Positions 23,520-36,182 are shown, counted from the first letter of the stretch. The stretch: DNA of 64,000 nt from Polytrichum commune (GCA_950295325.1 OX485806.1:992001-1056000), one strand, 5' to 3'. The notes: generated by a model not told the origin, from the sequence alone. A program made the numbers and translations.

Positions 23520-25490
23520 ATTTCATCCAACTCCCTTTTTGTCCGTCTATTGAAGCTTCGGTCGGTATATATATATATCTATATATATATCGTCCACGTG
23601 GATTTCTACTTGCAAAACAAATCTCAAAGGTTACATTTATAGCATCGATCGAAATACAAAGGGTTTTATATGAGGTCTTTAGGGCCACTTCACACGTGAG
23701 CCAAGGCTCGTGACCGTGAAATTGTGAGAGCCCAAAAGAAAGTGTCCAAAGGTTGTTCCAATTAACCTCCAAAATCATGTAGTAGTGCAGTCATGGATTC
23801 TCAAGTGTAGTGTGAAGTAATATGTGACCGGCCCCTCAACCTAATGCTATTTCAATGAATTTCTATTCATATAGGTCCTCACACATGATATAAAATAGAA
23901 TAGATCAAAAATTTTGAGTGCTCAGAGTGCCATGGTCTCCCGGTTTTGTGTTAGGCCTACCTCCGAGAGATAGTTTTTAGAAAAATAGTCCAAGTGACCA
24001 TGAAACATGATCCATTCGATGCCGTGTAAGAATCCATGTAGACTTTACATCCATTCCGCACTCACATACTCCATTGGTCCCTCAAGCGTAGTGTGAAGCG
24101 AACTTGGACCGGCTCCGCCTTTCCAACCAATGAGAGTGCTTGGAGTGCAATGGTCACGGGCTCGTAGTCTCGTGTATGAAGTGGCCCTTAGTAATTACCA
24201 TACGGGTAGACTAACTAAGCAACTCCAAAGAAGTTTCGTGTACTATCTTCATCCCATGTTGTGATACTAAATCAAGCACCATTGTCGGTCATAAGTTCTC
24301 AAACTTCACCCGACCTCGTTTTGGCCATCAGTGAGCTTGTGTATCGTCCATCAAGATTTCTCATTGAAAATAAACTCAAAGCTCCCAATTATAGCACCCG
24401 AGTCGATTGATCGCAAAGGATATGATTTCCTTACCAAACACCTTGTTAGTCTACCAACCAACCCCAAAGAAACTCCAACTACTATCTTCATCCATATTGT
24501 GATGCTATGGATGAAGCCCCATTGTTTGTTACAAGTCCTCAAATATCAACCAAACAATTTGGGGGCCTAGGAAACCCTTTTCAATGCTTCTTCGATGAGA
24601 ATCTTCCGAGCACCCTTCAAAATTATCATAGTGGTTGGTTCTTTCTTTATAGTCACGTTACCTGAATTATTGGAGCAACGGAATGATCTTTGTTTTCAAT
24701 TCCTTCCACTGGCATGTTGAGAAAATCCACGAGATTGTTATGGGACGTGCTTCTTGGTTTTGGTAGGGTTGAGTGGCAAAGGACCCTCAAAGATCTTGAG
24801 AAAGCTCTAGATGTCGCATACAATGATGTTGTTAAAAGCATTTGAAATGGTGTGGTGTGTTGAAGGCCTCATTGCCTTTAGAAGAAGTGATCAAGTAGTT
24901 ACTTGGAGAGACAGACCCAAGATGGGTTTGTCATTACCTAATGCCATGCAAGACCTTGTTTGGGTTTTTCCTTTCCACATGGTGTTGTTGTTTTGTTTCG
25001 GCTTCCTCTTTTCAATTGAATTCGTTCAATTTGTACCAAAATTTAATAAAAGTTTTAGCCAAACTCCGTATTATCCATCGCCCGTGTATATCTCTTCTTG
25101 CGAAGAGCCTCAAAGCTTGCATTTTATACAACCCAAGTAAATTGAATTTAAGGGATAGAATGTCGTTACCAAATACCTTTTAACTATGCCAACCAACCCC
25201 AAAGAAATCCCATCTACTATCTTCATCCATATTTATGGTACTAAATGAAGCACCGTTGTTAGTTGCAAGTTCTCAAACTCCGTCCAACCTCAAATTTGAC
25301 CGCCTCTATAAGGTCGCGTATCATCCCTGCAAAATTCTTATTGGGAAGAATCACAAAGGGTACATTTATAGTGTCAATTGAATACAAAGGATATGATCAC
25401 TTACCAAATGCCTTCTAGGTATACCAACCAACCTCGAATCCCCAAGAAACTCCATCTACTATCTTCAACTAACTCCGTGGGGCCATAAAT
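23520..25490 (+). repeat. satellite-like array, ~245-bp unit, interrupted
   Basis: Units share ACTCCATCTACTATCTTCAT, AATGAAGCACCATTGTT, GTTCTCAAACTCCGTCCAAC, ATTTATAGTGTCAATTGAAT and ATACAAAGGATATGATCA in order. Near-complete units lie at about 24215-24455 and 25195-25430, with partial units at 23550-23678, 24456-24570, 25080-25194 and 25430-25490. A MITE (23682-24187) and an unrelated ~510-bp stretch (24570-25080) interrupt the array. Unit drift is considerable. It is non-coding. Confidence 0.7.
23682..24187 (-). mobile_element. MITE family A1, complete, 506 bp
   Basis: The ends are GGGCCACTTCACACGTGAG and TATGAAGTGGCCC, with a perfect TTA duplication at 23679-23681 and 24188-24190. It has the same orientation as 3554-4063. 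It splits a unit of the ~245-bp array: the ATACAAAGG block of the unit lies to its left and the ACTCCAAAGAA block to its right. Confidence 0.88.
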
Positions 25491-25754
25491 TTATGTCTAC
25501 TAAGTCACCCCCAACTTATCATGAAACATGGGTTTCATGGGTTTGGTGGGTTGTGGCATGGAAAGAGCACACACCCACCCGAGTCAACTTCAACAAGAAC
25601 TTATATCAATATATCACGATTCGGTTTCTATAATAGGTGTTGTGGCTCAAGATTATGTTCTAAAGTATTTGCTCATAAGATGCGGTTTTATTTTAGTTTG
25701 TTCCAAATGCTTCTAGGGTGACGAAGCTCTCATCCACACATACGTAAGGTAGGC

Positions 25755-26140
25755 ATCCCTAATTTGGTTACTCATCTCAATTGAACACTCGTGTTTGAGT
25801 GGTTTGTGGTTAATTGTGCATTAGGAATGGATGCCAAAATTTTGTTTGTTTGAAAGAGACTGGACTGAGATTGGTTGGATTGTTGACTATGACAACCGTT
25901 TAGGTTTCATAATCACCATAATTGGGAGGGGGACCTATATGACCGTTTAACGAACATGCAGATCTTCACTCTCATAATGAATGAGGTATTCATTGTATGA
26001 GCTCCATCATTTTTGAGGAGAGTGGCCATGGCCTTGATTTGGATTCGCTAATCGTCTTGTAGTAGCCTCTTTTTTCATACGCTTATGGGGAAAAGGTAAC
26101 CATTTAAGACCCATCTACCTTTAGGTACATACATTTATAT
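25755..26140 (+). repeat. dispersed repeat family B, copy 2
   Basis: It begins GTAAGGTAGGCATCCCTAAT, then TTTGAGTGGTTTGTGG, TATATGACCGTTTAACGA, TAATGAATGAGGT, GAGAGTGGCCATGG, and ends AAGACCCATCTACCT. The full block order matches 54035-54345 and 39310-39670. Confidence 0.7.
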
Positions 26141-26639
26141 AGCGAGCGAAAGATGATGAATTGGCCAAATTATGGAGGTGATACATTTATTTGGAATAGT
26201 GTGCATGTTTCGACTTATAGATGGATGTTGCCAACCGGAGTTGGCGTGAATGAGTGAATCCGCAATATCATGTGAATCAATTCGTAATCTAGATTCTTAA
26301 AGATGGATTTGTCTTTACTCCAACAACAATTGCCACTTAGGCTTCCTCGTACATTTTTCTTAAATAGAAATCACGTACACATTGAAAGTGCTTTGAATTC
26401 GAGAGGAATAATAACAAACAAAAGTTGTTGTAACAAATTTTGGTTTGGTATATAGGTGAAACGCATGGGTCTATCCCACCATAACCCAACCACATTCAAA
26501 AATCAAATTAGATGATACCAAGGAGGTTTTTCTTGTCTTGCCAAGGAACATAACTCCTTTCATCTCTTACGAAAAAGAAACTAGTTTACCCCCACCTCAA
26601 GGATATTTTCAAATACTAATTGACACCATGAAGCAACCT
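26141..26639. other. intergenic, no gene seen
   Basis: No conserved frame or repeat was recognised. Confidence 0.4.
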
Positions 26640-26870
26640 TGACACCACCACAATGCTGGGTCACATTGCCACTGACCACACATTGAGTCATAGACTCACC
26701 ATCGAAATGGGTTAACGATCGACTATCCCTATCTCTAGAGATAACATATTACACCACGTTTGCTCCTATAACGCAAGTGAAAATGAGGCACACTTTGTGT
26801 TGGAATGTCTCTTATATAACCCATTACATATAAGTTTCCATCACTATTCAAGAATGTAGTATTATTTCCT
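26640..26870 (+). mobile_element. LINE C-terminal remnant
   Basis: The plus-strand translation gives SHRLTIEMG, one stop, STIPISRDN, then CSYNASENEAHFVLECLLYN. This is the zinc-binding tail found at the C-terminus of many plant non-LTR retrotransposons: a histidine-arginine-leucine-x-isoleucine-glutamate block, arginine-aspartate, then a Cys...His...Cys pattern. Stops and frameshifts show it is dead. Similar tails lie on the minus strand at 31310-31660 and 33352-33995. Confidence 0.7.
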
Positions 26871-28561
26871 TGTACCAATAATCAACGTCAACAACGGCAT
26901 CAAAGAACCTACATGTGTGTAAACCATATTGATAGTAGAACGATATTGCCTACGTATGAAGATTCTTGCATGATATATAGATCCGAATGACATAAAAAAT
27001 AAATTTTATTGTCAAATACCCATACCCTACTAGTATTAAAAAAAAACATCTTCATTATAGATACCCAAATGATTTGAAAGAAGGACGACACCATACCAAC
27101 ACTACTAGTTGTAACTTATGCTTTGTTGAAGATTTGCGTATACATACATAAATAAATATGCAAGATGCCCGGGATGTACTACAAAGTAAGCGTAATGCTT
27201 TAAACGCCGAACCAATGCCTTTGAATTGAATCCACTTCCCTAACTCAATGCTACCCGGCCACTTAAAGAGTCCCAAGTAACGGAGTACCGGACAAGGCAT
27301 CGATGGAGGCTAGTACTTGGACGCACAATCAAACTCTCATAAAACTTGTGCCCCCATTAAATGCTCGGAGTTTATAGCTCAATTCCTAGCTTTTGGTGCG
27401 AAATTCTCTGACCGAGTCCCATCAATTCTAAACAATAACTTATGACCCTTCAATTAGTATAGGGCCCTCTTCAACGATAAAATAAAATAAAATAGTACTT
27501 ACATTCACTCACAAAGTCAAGGGGGGGCCCACTTGTAAGGCTACAAAGTGGGAGCCGTGTTTTGACCTACGCTAATTAGGTCTTAAAACGGTTACTTTTT
27601 CCCCCGGCAAGCTCACTTTTTTCCTAGGATATGAAACACGTGGTTAGCATGAGAAAAATGGAAAATGGTGAATGATCACTACTACTGGACTAGACCAAGC
27701 CATAACAAATAAACAAAGATAAATACAACCTGTTTGTAGACGCAATAAGAGCTCAAGGTTGAAATATTAGACCCCTCATAGTTATCAATCACTGAAGTAA
27801 GGGGAGCCATTCACATAAAAAGCATATAAATTCTTTAGAACCTACATATCCCCACATCACTAATAAAAAAACCAGTACCCCCCCCCCCCCAACCCCCACG
27901 CACATAATAAATGGATATCAAAATGTTGTGTTCCTATACACAACATGGTAAATCCTCGGAATTCAAAACTATTGGGAACTTTATGTCCATTTTCATTCAT
28001 AGATCAACGGCGCACCTTACTTACCCTTAAAGGAGTTATCAACCCTTAGTAAGTTGCTTGAAATGACTTTAGAAGTCTTTTACAAGGTTTTTTTGAACTA
28101 AGAATTTTCGGGTTTAATATAGGAATCAATGTTTTCACCCTCCCTAATGACATACGTTGTGAACATGTAACCCTAGCATACAATATACTAGGGTTGTTAT
28201 AGTTCCATTATATAAGGCAAATCAAATCACAAATTTCAATCGATGATATGCCACGAGTTTGCCTATTTGTGTCACCCCCTCAATAGTGTAAATCAATAAA
28301 CCTAAAGTGAACATCAAAATCTATCACGGTTTTTTATAGAAGATGTGTCCCACTTGTACATACGCGGGTTCTTCTATTAAAGAGATTGATAACAACTTTG
28401 ACACACACCATAATCATCTATGATTCATTTTTTAAGATATGTAATGGAGGTTTCTCGTGGCAGGATAATACCTATATTATCAACATGAGTATGAATCATA
28501 AACCACATTAGGTGTAAGACTACTACCTCAATTAAGAGATGGATCCATAACCAAGACAACT
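26871..28561. other. intergenic, no gene seen
   Basis: A C run lies at 27878-27890. Short frames at 26909-27300 (minus) have no domain. No complete repeat was recognised. Confidence 0.4.
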
Positions 28562-28731
28562 TCTATAATGTAGTCTAGATCCATAACAATGTTCCGTGGG
28601 ACTGATAGTATTACACGTAGTATTCTCGGATATCCCTCACATTTAGATTCAATGTGGGGAATATCTAGGAATACTACGTGGAATACTATCGGTCCCACAA
28701 AACATTGTTATGGATTTGAATAACGTTATGT
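28562..28731. mobile_element. hairpin MITE, family E, copy 1
   Basis: A ~170-bp inverted repeat. The left arm is ATCCATAACAATGTTCCGTG, then GGACTGATAGTATT, CACGTAGTATTC and a GGATATCC-type core; the right arm is the complement of all of these, ending ACATTGTTATGGATTTGAAT. The loop is about 20 bp (CACATTTAGATTCAATGTGG). Nearly the whole element can fold into one hairpin. A diverged copy of the same length lies at 43163-43332. Confidence 0.82.
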
Positions 28732-31309
28732 CATTACTCTTCTCTTTTCTTTTTTAATTTTTTTTCCAATTTTTTGTTTGGACACAAATCAAATATTCAA
28801 TTGTAAAAAGGAACCACAAACAACCACCTCAAGAGAACCAACGCAACCCAAGGGGTAATCGAACTCATTGTTTTTCTTTCATTGGGCTAATTGATATCTT
28901 TTGTGCAACTTTTAAGACTATTGGTTGACTTGATGACCACCACATACATACATAGTGAAATATACTTACACCCTAGGATGTTGTATCTCACCAATACATC
29001 ATATGTGCATTATGGCTATCAGAGGTGTTGTTTGGTTTGACGTAATATATGCATGAATTCTTTTGTCACGTGTTGTATCCACATTGGTCAATACCTTGTT
29101 GCATGCCACTAGAATTTACCCTTGTTGGATGCACGTTAAATGTTGAACCAAAACACCACTTACCATGTGCACATGAAATTTATTATATTTCACTTTTGCC
29201 ACATGGACTCCCAAGGAACCCTCCACCCACCATCCTCCAAACACCAAACAATGTAAAATGCAAACCACATCTCAATAATATAGGATTTCAAATTACCACA
29301 ATGAATTAATTTGGGCACTACGCTAAATAGTCCTATGACTCTAAACCACATCAAATTTTCTAGAGCCCACACCAATTCTCATAACGAGAATTAATGTAAA
29401 CCACCATAACTTTCAACCCACGCTAAAATTCTACTAGAAAATTTGCGTGAGCTTTTTTTTTTTTCCGTACAAAATTATTGTGGATGATCACTTGATTTTG
29501 TGCTACTTTTGTCCTATGAGTAATATTCAATGCATTTGGTTAAAACGCTTCTTGAAGATCTATTAGAGGAGCCGGACATTTTAAACCCATGATAATTTCA
29601 CGTTGACTAGGAAATTAGTGCAACCCACACTAATTTCCCACCCACATCAATAGGAGTACCTAGTGTACCTATCATTTGACTTTAAATGAGGGGTGATGGG
29701 AATCTCATCCCAAGCTTGGTGGAGATAGAAGGTCCCACACTTGTGACTTTGGTGGCCCGTGCTTTAATGGATGTGTGGCAAATCCTTGGCGCACTTCGAA
29801 AACTCCACAAGGGCACAAAGTTCGTAGTTGTTATTGTCCTTGCGCGACTTAACATACATGTGTTTGGAATAATAAGTAGATAACTTAAAGTTCAAGATTT
29901 AACCACAAGAGCATCGGCACATGTGTGCACGCCAACCCGTCGTGAGTCGAAGGCTCCGGATTTGCTTACAACCTATGTACATGGAACTATAGCACCTTTC
30001 TCTTTCTTTTTTAGCACAAATCAAAAAATTCCATTACAAGAATTGAACCAACTATAGCACCTTTTTCTCTTCATCGCATGTGCTTAAAAAAAAAACACAA
30101 TCAATTAGAAGATTAGAAGACATCACGTGTGCGTGTGTGTTGAAATATGTTTGTTCTCTAGATTTTCATGTAAAGAAGTTAGAGGCAAAGCCAACTATGT
30201 ATGTAGATACCCGTGAAAAAATACAGCTTTTTAAAATATTAAAATGAATACAAACAATATTTTTTTAAAGAAAATTCTTTGTAGAGAGAGAAAACATACA
30301 TACTCGGCTTGCTTGTTGAGCACTAAATGATATTTAGAGCTTTTCTTCCCCATGACATCGAGTTCTAGTATCTATTTGTTTGTTCACTTGTGAAAAATGT
30401 CAGGTTCAAGTGAAAGAGATCGTCGTAATTTGGCAAGCCGTTGTTAACGCTCTTAATTTTCATTTGCAATGAGCTTTGCATAAACATGGAGCGAGAAGGT
30501 CAAGAAGTTTTCACACCCGTGTAAGATGAAGGCAAACACGTTGCACAAGTCAAGATAATTTGACCTCAAAATCAAGTTTACGAGACCCCCAAGTATGCCC
30601 GGGGATGAATTGATCACAACCATATATGGGGTAAATGGTCACTAGATCCCCTACCAAGGGTGCCCAAATTATGATCCGAGCAAAAATGCCTTGCAACGTT
30701 CATATCCTTGTGTGTGTGGAATTATGTGAGCATTATTTGTTGATTGTTGCTTTACAATCTTGTGGTGTTTGCTCATTTGAACCAAACCAAAACTATTCAG
30801 AGATTCGGAGAGCATGAATTCATGTATATGAGCGTACCTTTCATCCATCCGCCATAAACAACTGACCCCCTATAGGATTGTGGTTGATTCATCTCAAATG
30901 ACCTCGAGTACACTAATTCAAGGTTTTTGAAACTAATCATAGTGTCAAATCGAATAAGAAGATTAGCCTATGGGATGCATACTACTAGGCTTTAATGTTG
31001 GATGAATGAAAGGTAAGCTCGTATACGATAATTCTCTCTTTCCCGTAGATTCGATTTCATTGTTTAGTGGAAGGCCAAAGGCCCTAATATGGGTATCGTT
31101 CCTTAGCGCCCTCAAGGATCCCAAAATTTTGAAACCCCCCTCCCCTATGGTGGTTGTTTTCCAATCTCTTGCACTTCAATTTTTGTGATTCCCCTAAATT
31201 TTCAATTCGTAACTTTGTAAATTTGTAAGTTTATATCATCTTAACGGAGCATTTCTATCTAAATGTCGTGTCATATGAGTCCCCCCCCCCCCCTTCCAGG
31301 CTAATTATA
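28732..31309. other. intergenic, no gene seen
   Basis: The stretch 28740-28860 shares a T-rich block with 22936-23030 and 30000-30050. The stretch 29610-29645 has a small inverted repeat built on TTAGTG and CACTAA. The stretch 30860-31060 shares blocks (GTGGTTGATTCATCT, GTACACTAATT, GATAA.TCTCTCTTTCCC) with 43375-43560. A C run lies at 31281-31293. No gene was seen. Confidence 0.4.
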
Positions 31310-31660
31310 ATTGAGGCAATGAAATGAGATAGAGTTGAAGGTCCATGAAGCACATGGAACTAGAAGTACATCAAGATTGTGTCAAAAAGTCTAATTCCCT
31401 AGAGTAATGGAGTGCAGTGGCCTCTGATATGATTGAGGTTGATATCAACTTCGTGGTCCACATGGAAGAAAGACTTGAGACTACCTGGTTATACATTATG
31501 AAGTTGTAGACGGGACACTCCAACACAGAGTGCGCCTCACTTTCACCTGCAATTTTAGAATGTAATTGGCATAATTTTATATCCTTAGGAACTGGGGTAC
31601 TAGTGATCGATCGTTGGCCAATTTCAATGACAAGTCTATGATTTAAGATGCGATAAGCGA
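31310..31660 (-). mobile_element. LINE C-terminal and 3'-end remnant
   Basis: The minus-strand translation reads NHRLVIEIGQRSITSTPVPK, DIKLCQLHSKIAGESEAHS, then VLECPVYN, the zinc-binding tail of a non-LTR retrotransposon. The 3' part then matches 33352-33560 and 6753-6960, ending at TTTCATTTCATTG-like sequence. Several stops follow the tail. It is a 5'-truncated dead copy. Confidence 0.7.
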
Positions 31661-32020
31661 CAATAAAAATGACAAGAAGATTATGTAGATGTTAGATGAA
31701 CCGTCCAACAACATGGCCAATTGTTCTTTCAATACACAGAGGCCTATCCTCTAGTGAACTTTCCACATTGTCGCCGAGCTTCAACAGTCCGCTCCTCTTG
31801 ATTATCAAATGATTCGAGCTATGTTTTTCATGCAAGTTTTGTTTTTTGTTTTTGAGACGATGGTCATCGAGATTCTCTTACATAAACAAAGTGTCAAAAA
31901 GTTTAGATTCCCCCTCGAAAACATGTGAGACTCATGGACTCATATAGTATTGAATGAAATCGTTTGTTTTGTTGGATCGAACGAGCCAAGAAATCTTGAT
32001 GGTAAACTCTCAATATGTAG
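31661..32020. other. intergenic, no gene seen
   Basis: No conserved frame or complete repeat was recognised. Confidence 0.4.
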
Positions 32021-32516
32021 GATTGTTTCACACTATGGCCGAAGGTTGAGAGGCTGTTGATTTCCACCAACCATATTGCAAGAAACCATGAATTCGGCCT
32101 CTTGACCCTTCACACTAGAGGCCAAAGTCCAAAGGCCGTCTCTCTCTAAAATGCCTACATAGCAGTACTTTTTGACCAAGGCGACGGACTCTCGAAGGAA
32201 GTATGGGTCAGATAGGAATGGAAACCCAAACTATGGTCGAGAGGCCCTCGATTTTTTTTCATAAAAGAATTAAAAATTGATAAGATCTTGGCCGATAGGT
32301 TGGAGGGGTTGTTTTGGACAAGGAATAAAGTGGGATGCTTCTTCTTCCTTTGGACTTTGGGCTTGGCCTTTGGAGGCTTCACACTATGCCCAACCAAAGG
32401 CTCCAATTCTTATATTTTATTGGTTATTTTCAGCTCATTTCTTTGGACTCTCAACAAAGTTTGACCATTCAATCCCATGGCCTCTTGACTTGGACGGCCA
32501 TAGTGGGAAGCGGCCC
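32021..32516. mobile_element. MITE family A2, copy 2
   Basis: The right terminus is GTGGGAAGCGGCCC, followed by TTA. The left terminus is eroded to GTTTCACACTATGGCCGAAGG. The interior block GATAAGATCTTGGCCGATAG and the following ~190 bp match 7496-7841. The 83- and 117-codon frames within it are chance frames. Confidence 0.65.
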
Positions 32517-33169
32517 TTAGACACTACACCGTTTATGGTATTTAGTGTCACTAAATATTTGGAATTACCCAATGCAATATCATTTATACTGTCGGCTCCA
32601 ATTTTTACTTTCGAAGGTTGTCTAGATTGATGATATATTATAAAACATAAATGACTTTGCTCGGTAAAAGATTACATACTCGATAAATAGTTATAGCATT
32701 GTGTAACTCTGAATAGTAAGTGACGCTAGATATCATAAACGGTTTAGTGGGATATAGAGCAACAACAAAGCTGGTGATTGGATTGCAAACCCTAAAATTT
32801 CATGGATGCTTGTTCTTTAAACTCCCATGAAGTGCGCACATTTGGACGAACATTTTGAGAATTTGAGCATTTCAAGATCATAATATACTTCCAATTTCTG
32901 ACCAAATCCATACTATTTTGTATTTGTAGTCGATCATGTTCCATTGCTCATCATAACTTATTTGTGATAATAGATGGTGAAGTTGTAGGGTTTTCACTTC
33001 TAAAAGACTTTACCATGGGATCATAATACATGTTTTGTATCTCTTTGACTGCACGAATGAGATCCGTTAATGGTTCACATTAACAATCAACCAAGGATTG
33101 CCACAAAATCCTTAGGAGGCAAGTTAAGTATCGTCATTAACAAAAGGCAATAAGGTGCGCATTTCTTAT
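32517..33169. other. intergenic, no gene seen
   Basis: The start (32521-32570) has CACTACACCGTTTATGGTAT and TTTAGTGTCACTAAA, phrases also present at 43795-43820 and in family D surroundings. Nothing else was recognised. Confidence 0.4.
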
Positions 33170-33351
33170 TCGATTACTTTCTTTTTCAACCGGACACTTA
33201 TATTTGATTGGTATGTGGTTCAATGAGGATTAGGAGGAAATAAATAAACAAATAAATAAACAAAATAGAATGAATAAATAAATGAATAAAGAGACACATG
33301 TTTAACAAAGTTTGGACTATGTCATCATATTTTATTAACTATTCCACACTC
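33170..33351 (+). repeat. dispersed repeat family C fragment
   Basis: It opens with ATATTTGATTGGTATGTGGT and ends with TATTCCACACTCAATGA. An AAAT/AAAC-type low-complexity tract (33236-33292) is inserted between them. It abuts the LINE remnant 33352-33995, consistent with a LINE inserting into the repeat and replacing its right part. Confidence 0.55.
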
Positions 33352-33995
33352 AATGAAATGAAATTGGTTTTAGAGTTCAAGAAGCCGAAAGGGTTATGGG
33401 ACCTAAAAGTATATTAATACGGTGTCAAACTGGCTAATCCCTAGAGTGGCTGAGTTGCAATAGCCTCCATGAGATATAGGCTAATATCGTCTCGATAGTC
33501 TAGTTGAAAGAAATACTCGAGTCTCCCCAATACTACATTTTGAAAAAATGATTGAACCTTATCCCTAATGGATAGGGGACACTCCAACACAAAGAATGCC
33601 TCAATTTCAACTACGGTATGGGAGCAAAAGTGCCATAATCTATTATCTCTAAAGATAGAAATAGTCGACTACCTTCCAATCTCTATGGCACGTCTATGAT
33701 TCGAGGTGTAGTTGTTAGCAAGGACATTGCGTGGTGGTGGTGTCAATAGTTGTTTTGAGTACAATCCGCATTCGTATTTGAGAAAATCTTTGAGGTAGAG
33801 GTAATCTAGTTCCTTCCCCGAGAGACAGAAAGAGTTATGTTCTTCAGCAAGACCCCATTGAGAAAATTGGGGTTTTGATGGTGTTTGGTTGTCCGTACAA
33901 AGAACGCAGTTCACGATTCCAATGAAATTGGTAGAACCTACTGCTAAATTCGTTTGTGCAATCATGAAATTGAGTTTACACTTTTGCAAATTCAC
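33352..33995 (-). mobile_element. LINE C-terminal and 3'-end remnant, 644 bp
   Basis: On the minus strand a 108-codon frame runs to NYTSNHRRAIEIGR, one stop follows, then STISIFRDNRLWHFC and VVEIEAFFVLECP, the zinc-binding tail of a non-LTR retrotransposon. A ~220-bp 3' part shared with 31310-31530 and 6753-6960 follows. It is the most complete of the tail remnants. No reverse-transcriptase core is present. Confidence 0.75.
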
Positions 33996-34590
33996 CTTAC
34001 CAAAGGGAGTAACTCTCTTAATTCCTTTGTTTGGATGACCAAGATTTTGGAGTCCACAAGTGCTTGCTACAATCCCTAGCTAAAAAAGGAAAGGAAATTC
34101 CACGCAACTAGAAAAATCGCGCCTTCTTTGGACCATCCGACCGTTGACCGCACGCACTACACCAAATTCAAAGTACTATTAAATTGTGTTCATGTGATCT
34201 AATATCTAATACGCGGGCCAATTTTCCCGGCTACTAAATACAAACTACTTAAAGACTCGTTGGGTATTTGGAAGATGCTTGACGACAAGTGGGTGATGTG
34301 GCGGCTATTAATTCATTCCCGTGGGGCCCCGGAATCGGGAGCGATAATTGGTGGCCGTCTTAATTGCGGAGGCGGCTTTGGGGAAAATGCAATCGGCGTG
34401 CAAGCAAGGAAGGGAGGTTCGGTTATATACTTGGGCCTAATAATAATATATATTTGGGTGCACCATGCAAAGAGGCCGCCATGCTTTTGGGGCATGGATA
34501 CAGTGTTGTTGTAGGCCCTTCCCCCTCGATCCCTTGAGCCCAAAGCTCCAAAAACAAAACAAAAAAGTTCTCTCAGTTTTCGGGGCGACA
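33996..34590. other. intergenic, no gene seen
   Basis: The stretch 34313-34651 has overlapping frames on both strands with higher GC, but no domain is recognisable and the minus-strand frame runs into the MITE at 34594. Confidence 0.4.
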
Positions 34591-34593
34591 TAA

Positions 34594-35099
34594 GGGCCAC
34601 TTCACACACGAGACTGCGAGCCCGTGACCAGTACGCTTCAAGCACTCTCATTGGAGGAAAAGGCGGAGCCGGTCCAAGTTTGCTTTTTCACACTACGATG
34701 CTTGAGGGACCGACTGAGTGTGTGAATGCAAGATGGATGTAACGTCTACATGGATTCCTACATGGTACCGAATGGATCATGTTTCATGGTTACTTGGACT
34801 ATTTTTGAAAGCCACCTCTTGGAGGTAGGCCTAACACCAAACCGGGAGACCATGGCCCTCCGAACTTTCATAACCGCTGGTTTATTCTATTTTATCATGT
34901 GTGAGGACCCGCATTAATAGAAATTCATTGAAATAGCATTTGGTTGAGGGTCTGGTCACATATGGCTTCACACTACACTTGAGGATCCGTGACACACACT
35001 ACATGAGTTTGGAGGTGTGTAGGGACGGCTCTTGGACACTTTCTTTTGGGCTCTCACAATTTCATGGTCACAGCTCTTGGCTCGTGGGTGAAGTGGCCC
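34594..35099 (+). mobile_element. MITE family A1, complete, 506 bp
   Basis: The termini are GGGCCACTTCACACACGAG and GTGGGTGAAGTGGCCC, with a perfect TAA duplication at 34591-34593 and 35100-35102. The orientation matches the copy at 1-459. With the 506-bp copy at 23682-24187 it defines the family's full length and target preference. Confidence 0.9.
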
Positions 35100-35160
35100 T
35101 AAGACAACCCCCAAATGGAGGGGGATGTGGAGGTGGTTGTGGCCAATGAACATTGACAAC

Positions 35161-35397
35161 CGAATACATTGTTGTGGCTAATTAGTGTGGGTTACTACTT
35201 TGGAGTTTTGCATTGCTATAACATTTTTTTTTACGGAGAGTATCATTTTTTAAAACCAAATAACATAAGTACTTAGTATGCACACCGAAGAATATGATAT
35301 AATATAGTTGGTTAGAAATGATGGTGTCAGTGAAAAAGTTATAGCAACACCTACCTCCAAATGGTAACCCACACTAATTAGACAAAACAATGTGGTT
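35161..35397. mobile_element. hairpin MITE, family G, copy 2
   Basis: The left arm is CTAATTAGTGTGGGTTACTA, with CATTGTTGTGG just outside. The right arm is the complement, TGGTAACCCACACTAATTAG, with ACAAAACAATGTGG outside. TTGCTATAAC and GTTATAGCAA lie inside, giving arms of about 55 bp. The structure is the same as at 1197-1421. Confidence 0.78.
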
Positions 35398-36179
35398 ACA
35401 TATGAACCGGTTAAGTTTGAGAAATAATTGGTTGGAGTTCAAGACTTCAGGAAAATTACCGAGCATTTTATGGAATCTTACATAATATACCTCAAACTAA
35501 TGAAGAGAAAACTGAAAGATCACAACATGTAATCAATTGGAAACACTACGATTTTGATTGATTGTGCCCAAAAATCTCCCCGGTCCGCCGGGACCGTGAG
35601 TTAAAAATCTATATTGTACATGGAACATCCCAAGGAGTAAAGGCCAAGGTTTTGTGTTGTATATAAATATACTTGTCCAAGGTGAAAAAGCAATGAATGT
35701 GTAGTATATTTTGTACATGATTATTTTTTGACTAGTTGACTCCATGATTAGAGTTAGAGACCTCAAACTAGTCTGGTGGAGTTGAATTGGAATGAAGTGG
35801 TCTCCAATGTTGTAGGCGATTTTTTTAATTAGAGCCCCTTCATCCATGATAGATGAGTTTACGTAGATGCACAAATCCCAAGATGTAAGTAAGGTTTAGG
35901 AATTCGTGGTGTCTACACAAACTCATCCATTGTGGAGGTCAAACGCAATATATACTAGTAGAGCTTGTAAACGATTGTTTAAGGTAATTTGACTTCGAAA
36001 ATAGCATTAGAGACCCGAATTAGTCTTGTGGAGGTTAGTTTATATGAATTTGGCCATCAACCTTGTGAGGGACTTGTTTTTACTAGAGCCCCTTCATCCA
36101 CAATGGAGGAGTTTACATGGATGCCATGAATCCCAATCCAAGGGTAAGCTAGGAGGATAAAAAAACTAAGAAACTAATA
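35398..36179 (+). repeat. duplicated ~150-bp unit with ~260-bp spacing
   Basis: The stretches 35745-35890 and 36005-36150 share AGAGACC..AA.TAGTCT.GTGGAG, TTTTTAA/CTAGAGCCCCTTCATCCA and GAGTTTAC.T.GATGC in order. The piece between them, beginning AGGAATTCGTGGTGTCTACA (from 35895), recurs at 40194-40260. It is non-coding and moderately diverged. No gene was seen in 35398-35740. Confidence 0.6.
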
Positions 36180-36182
36180 TAA

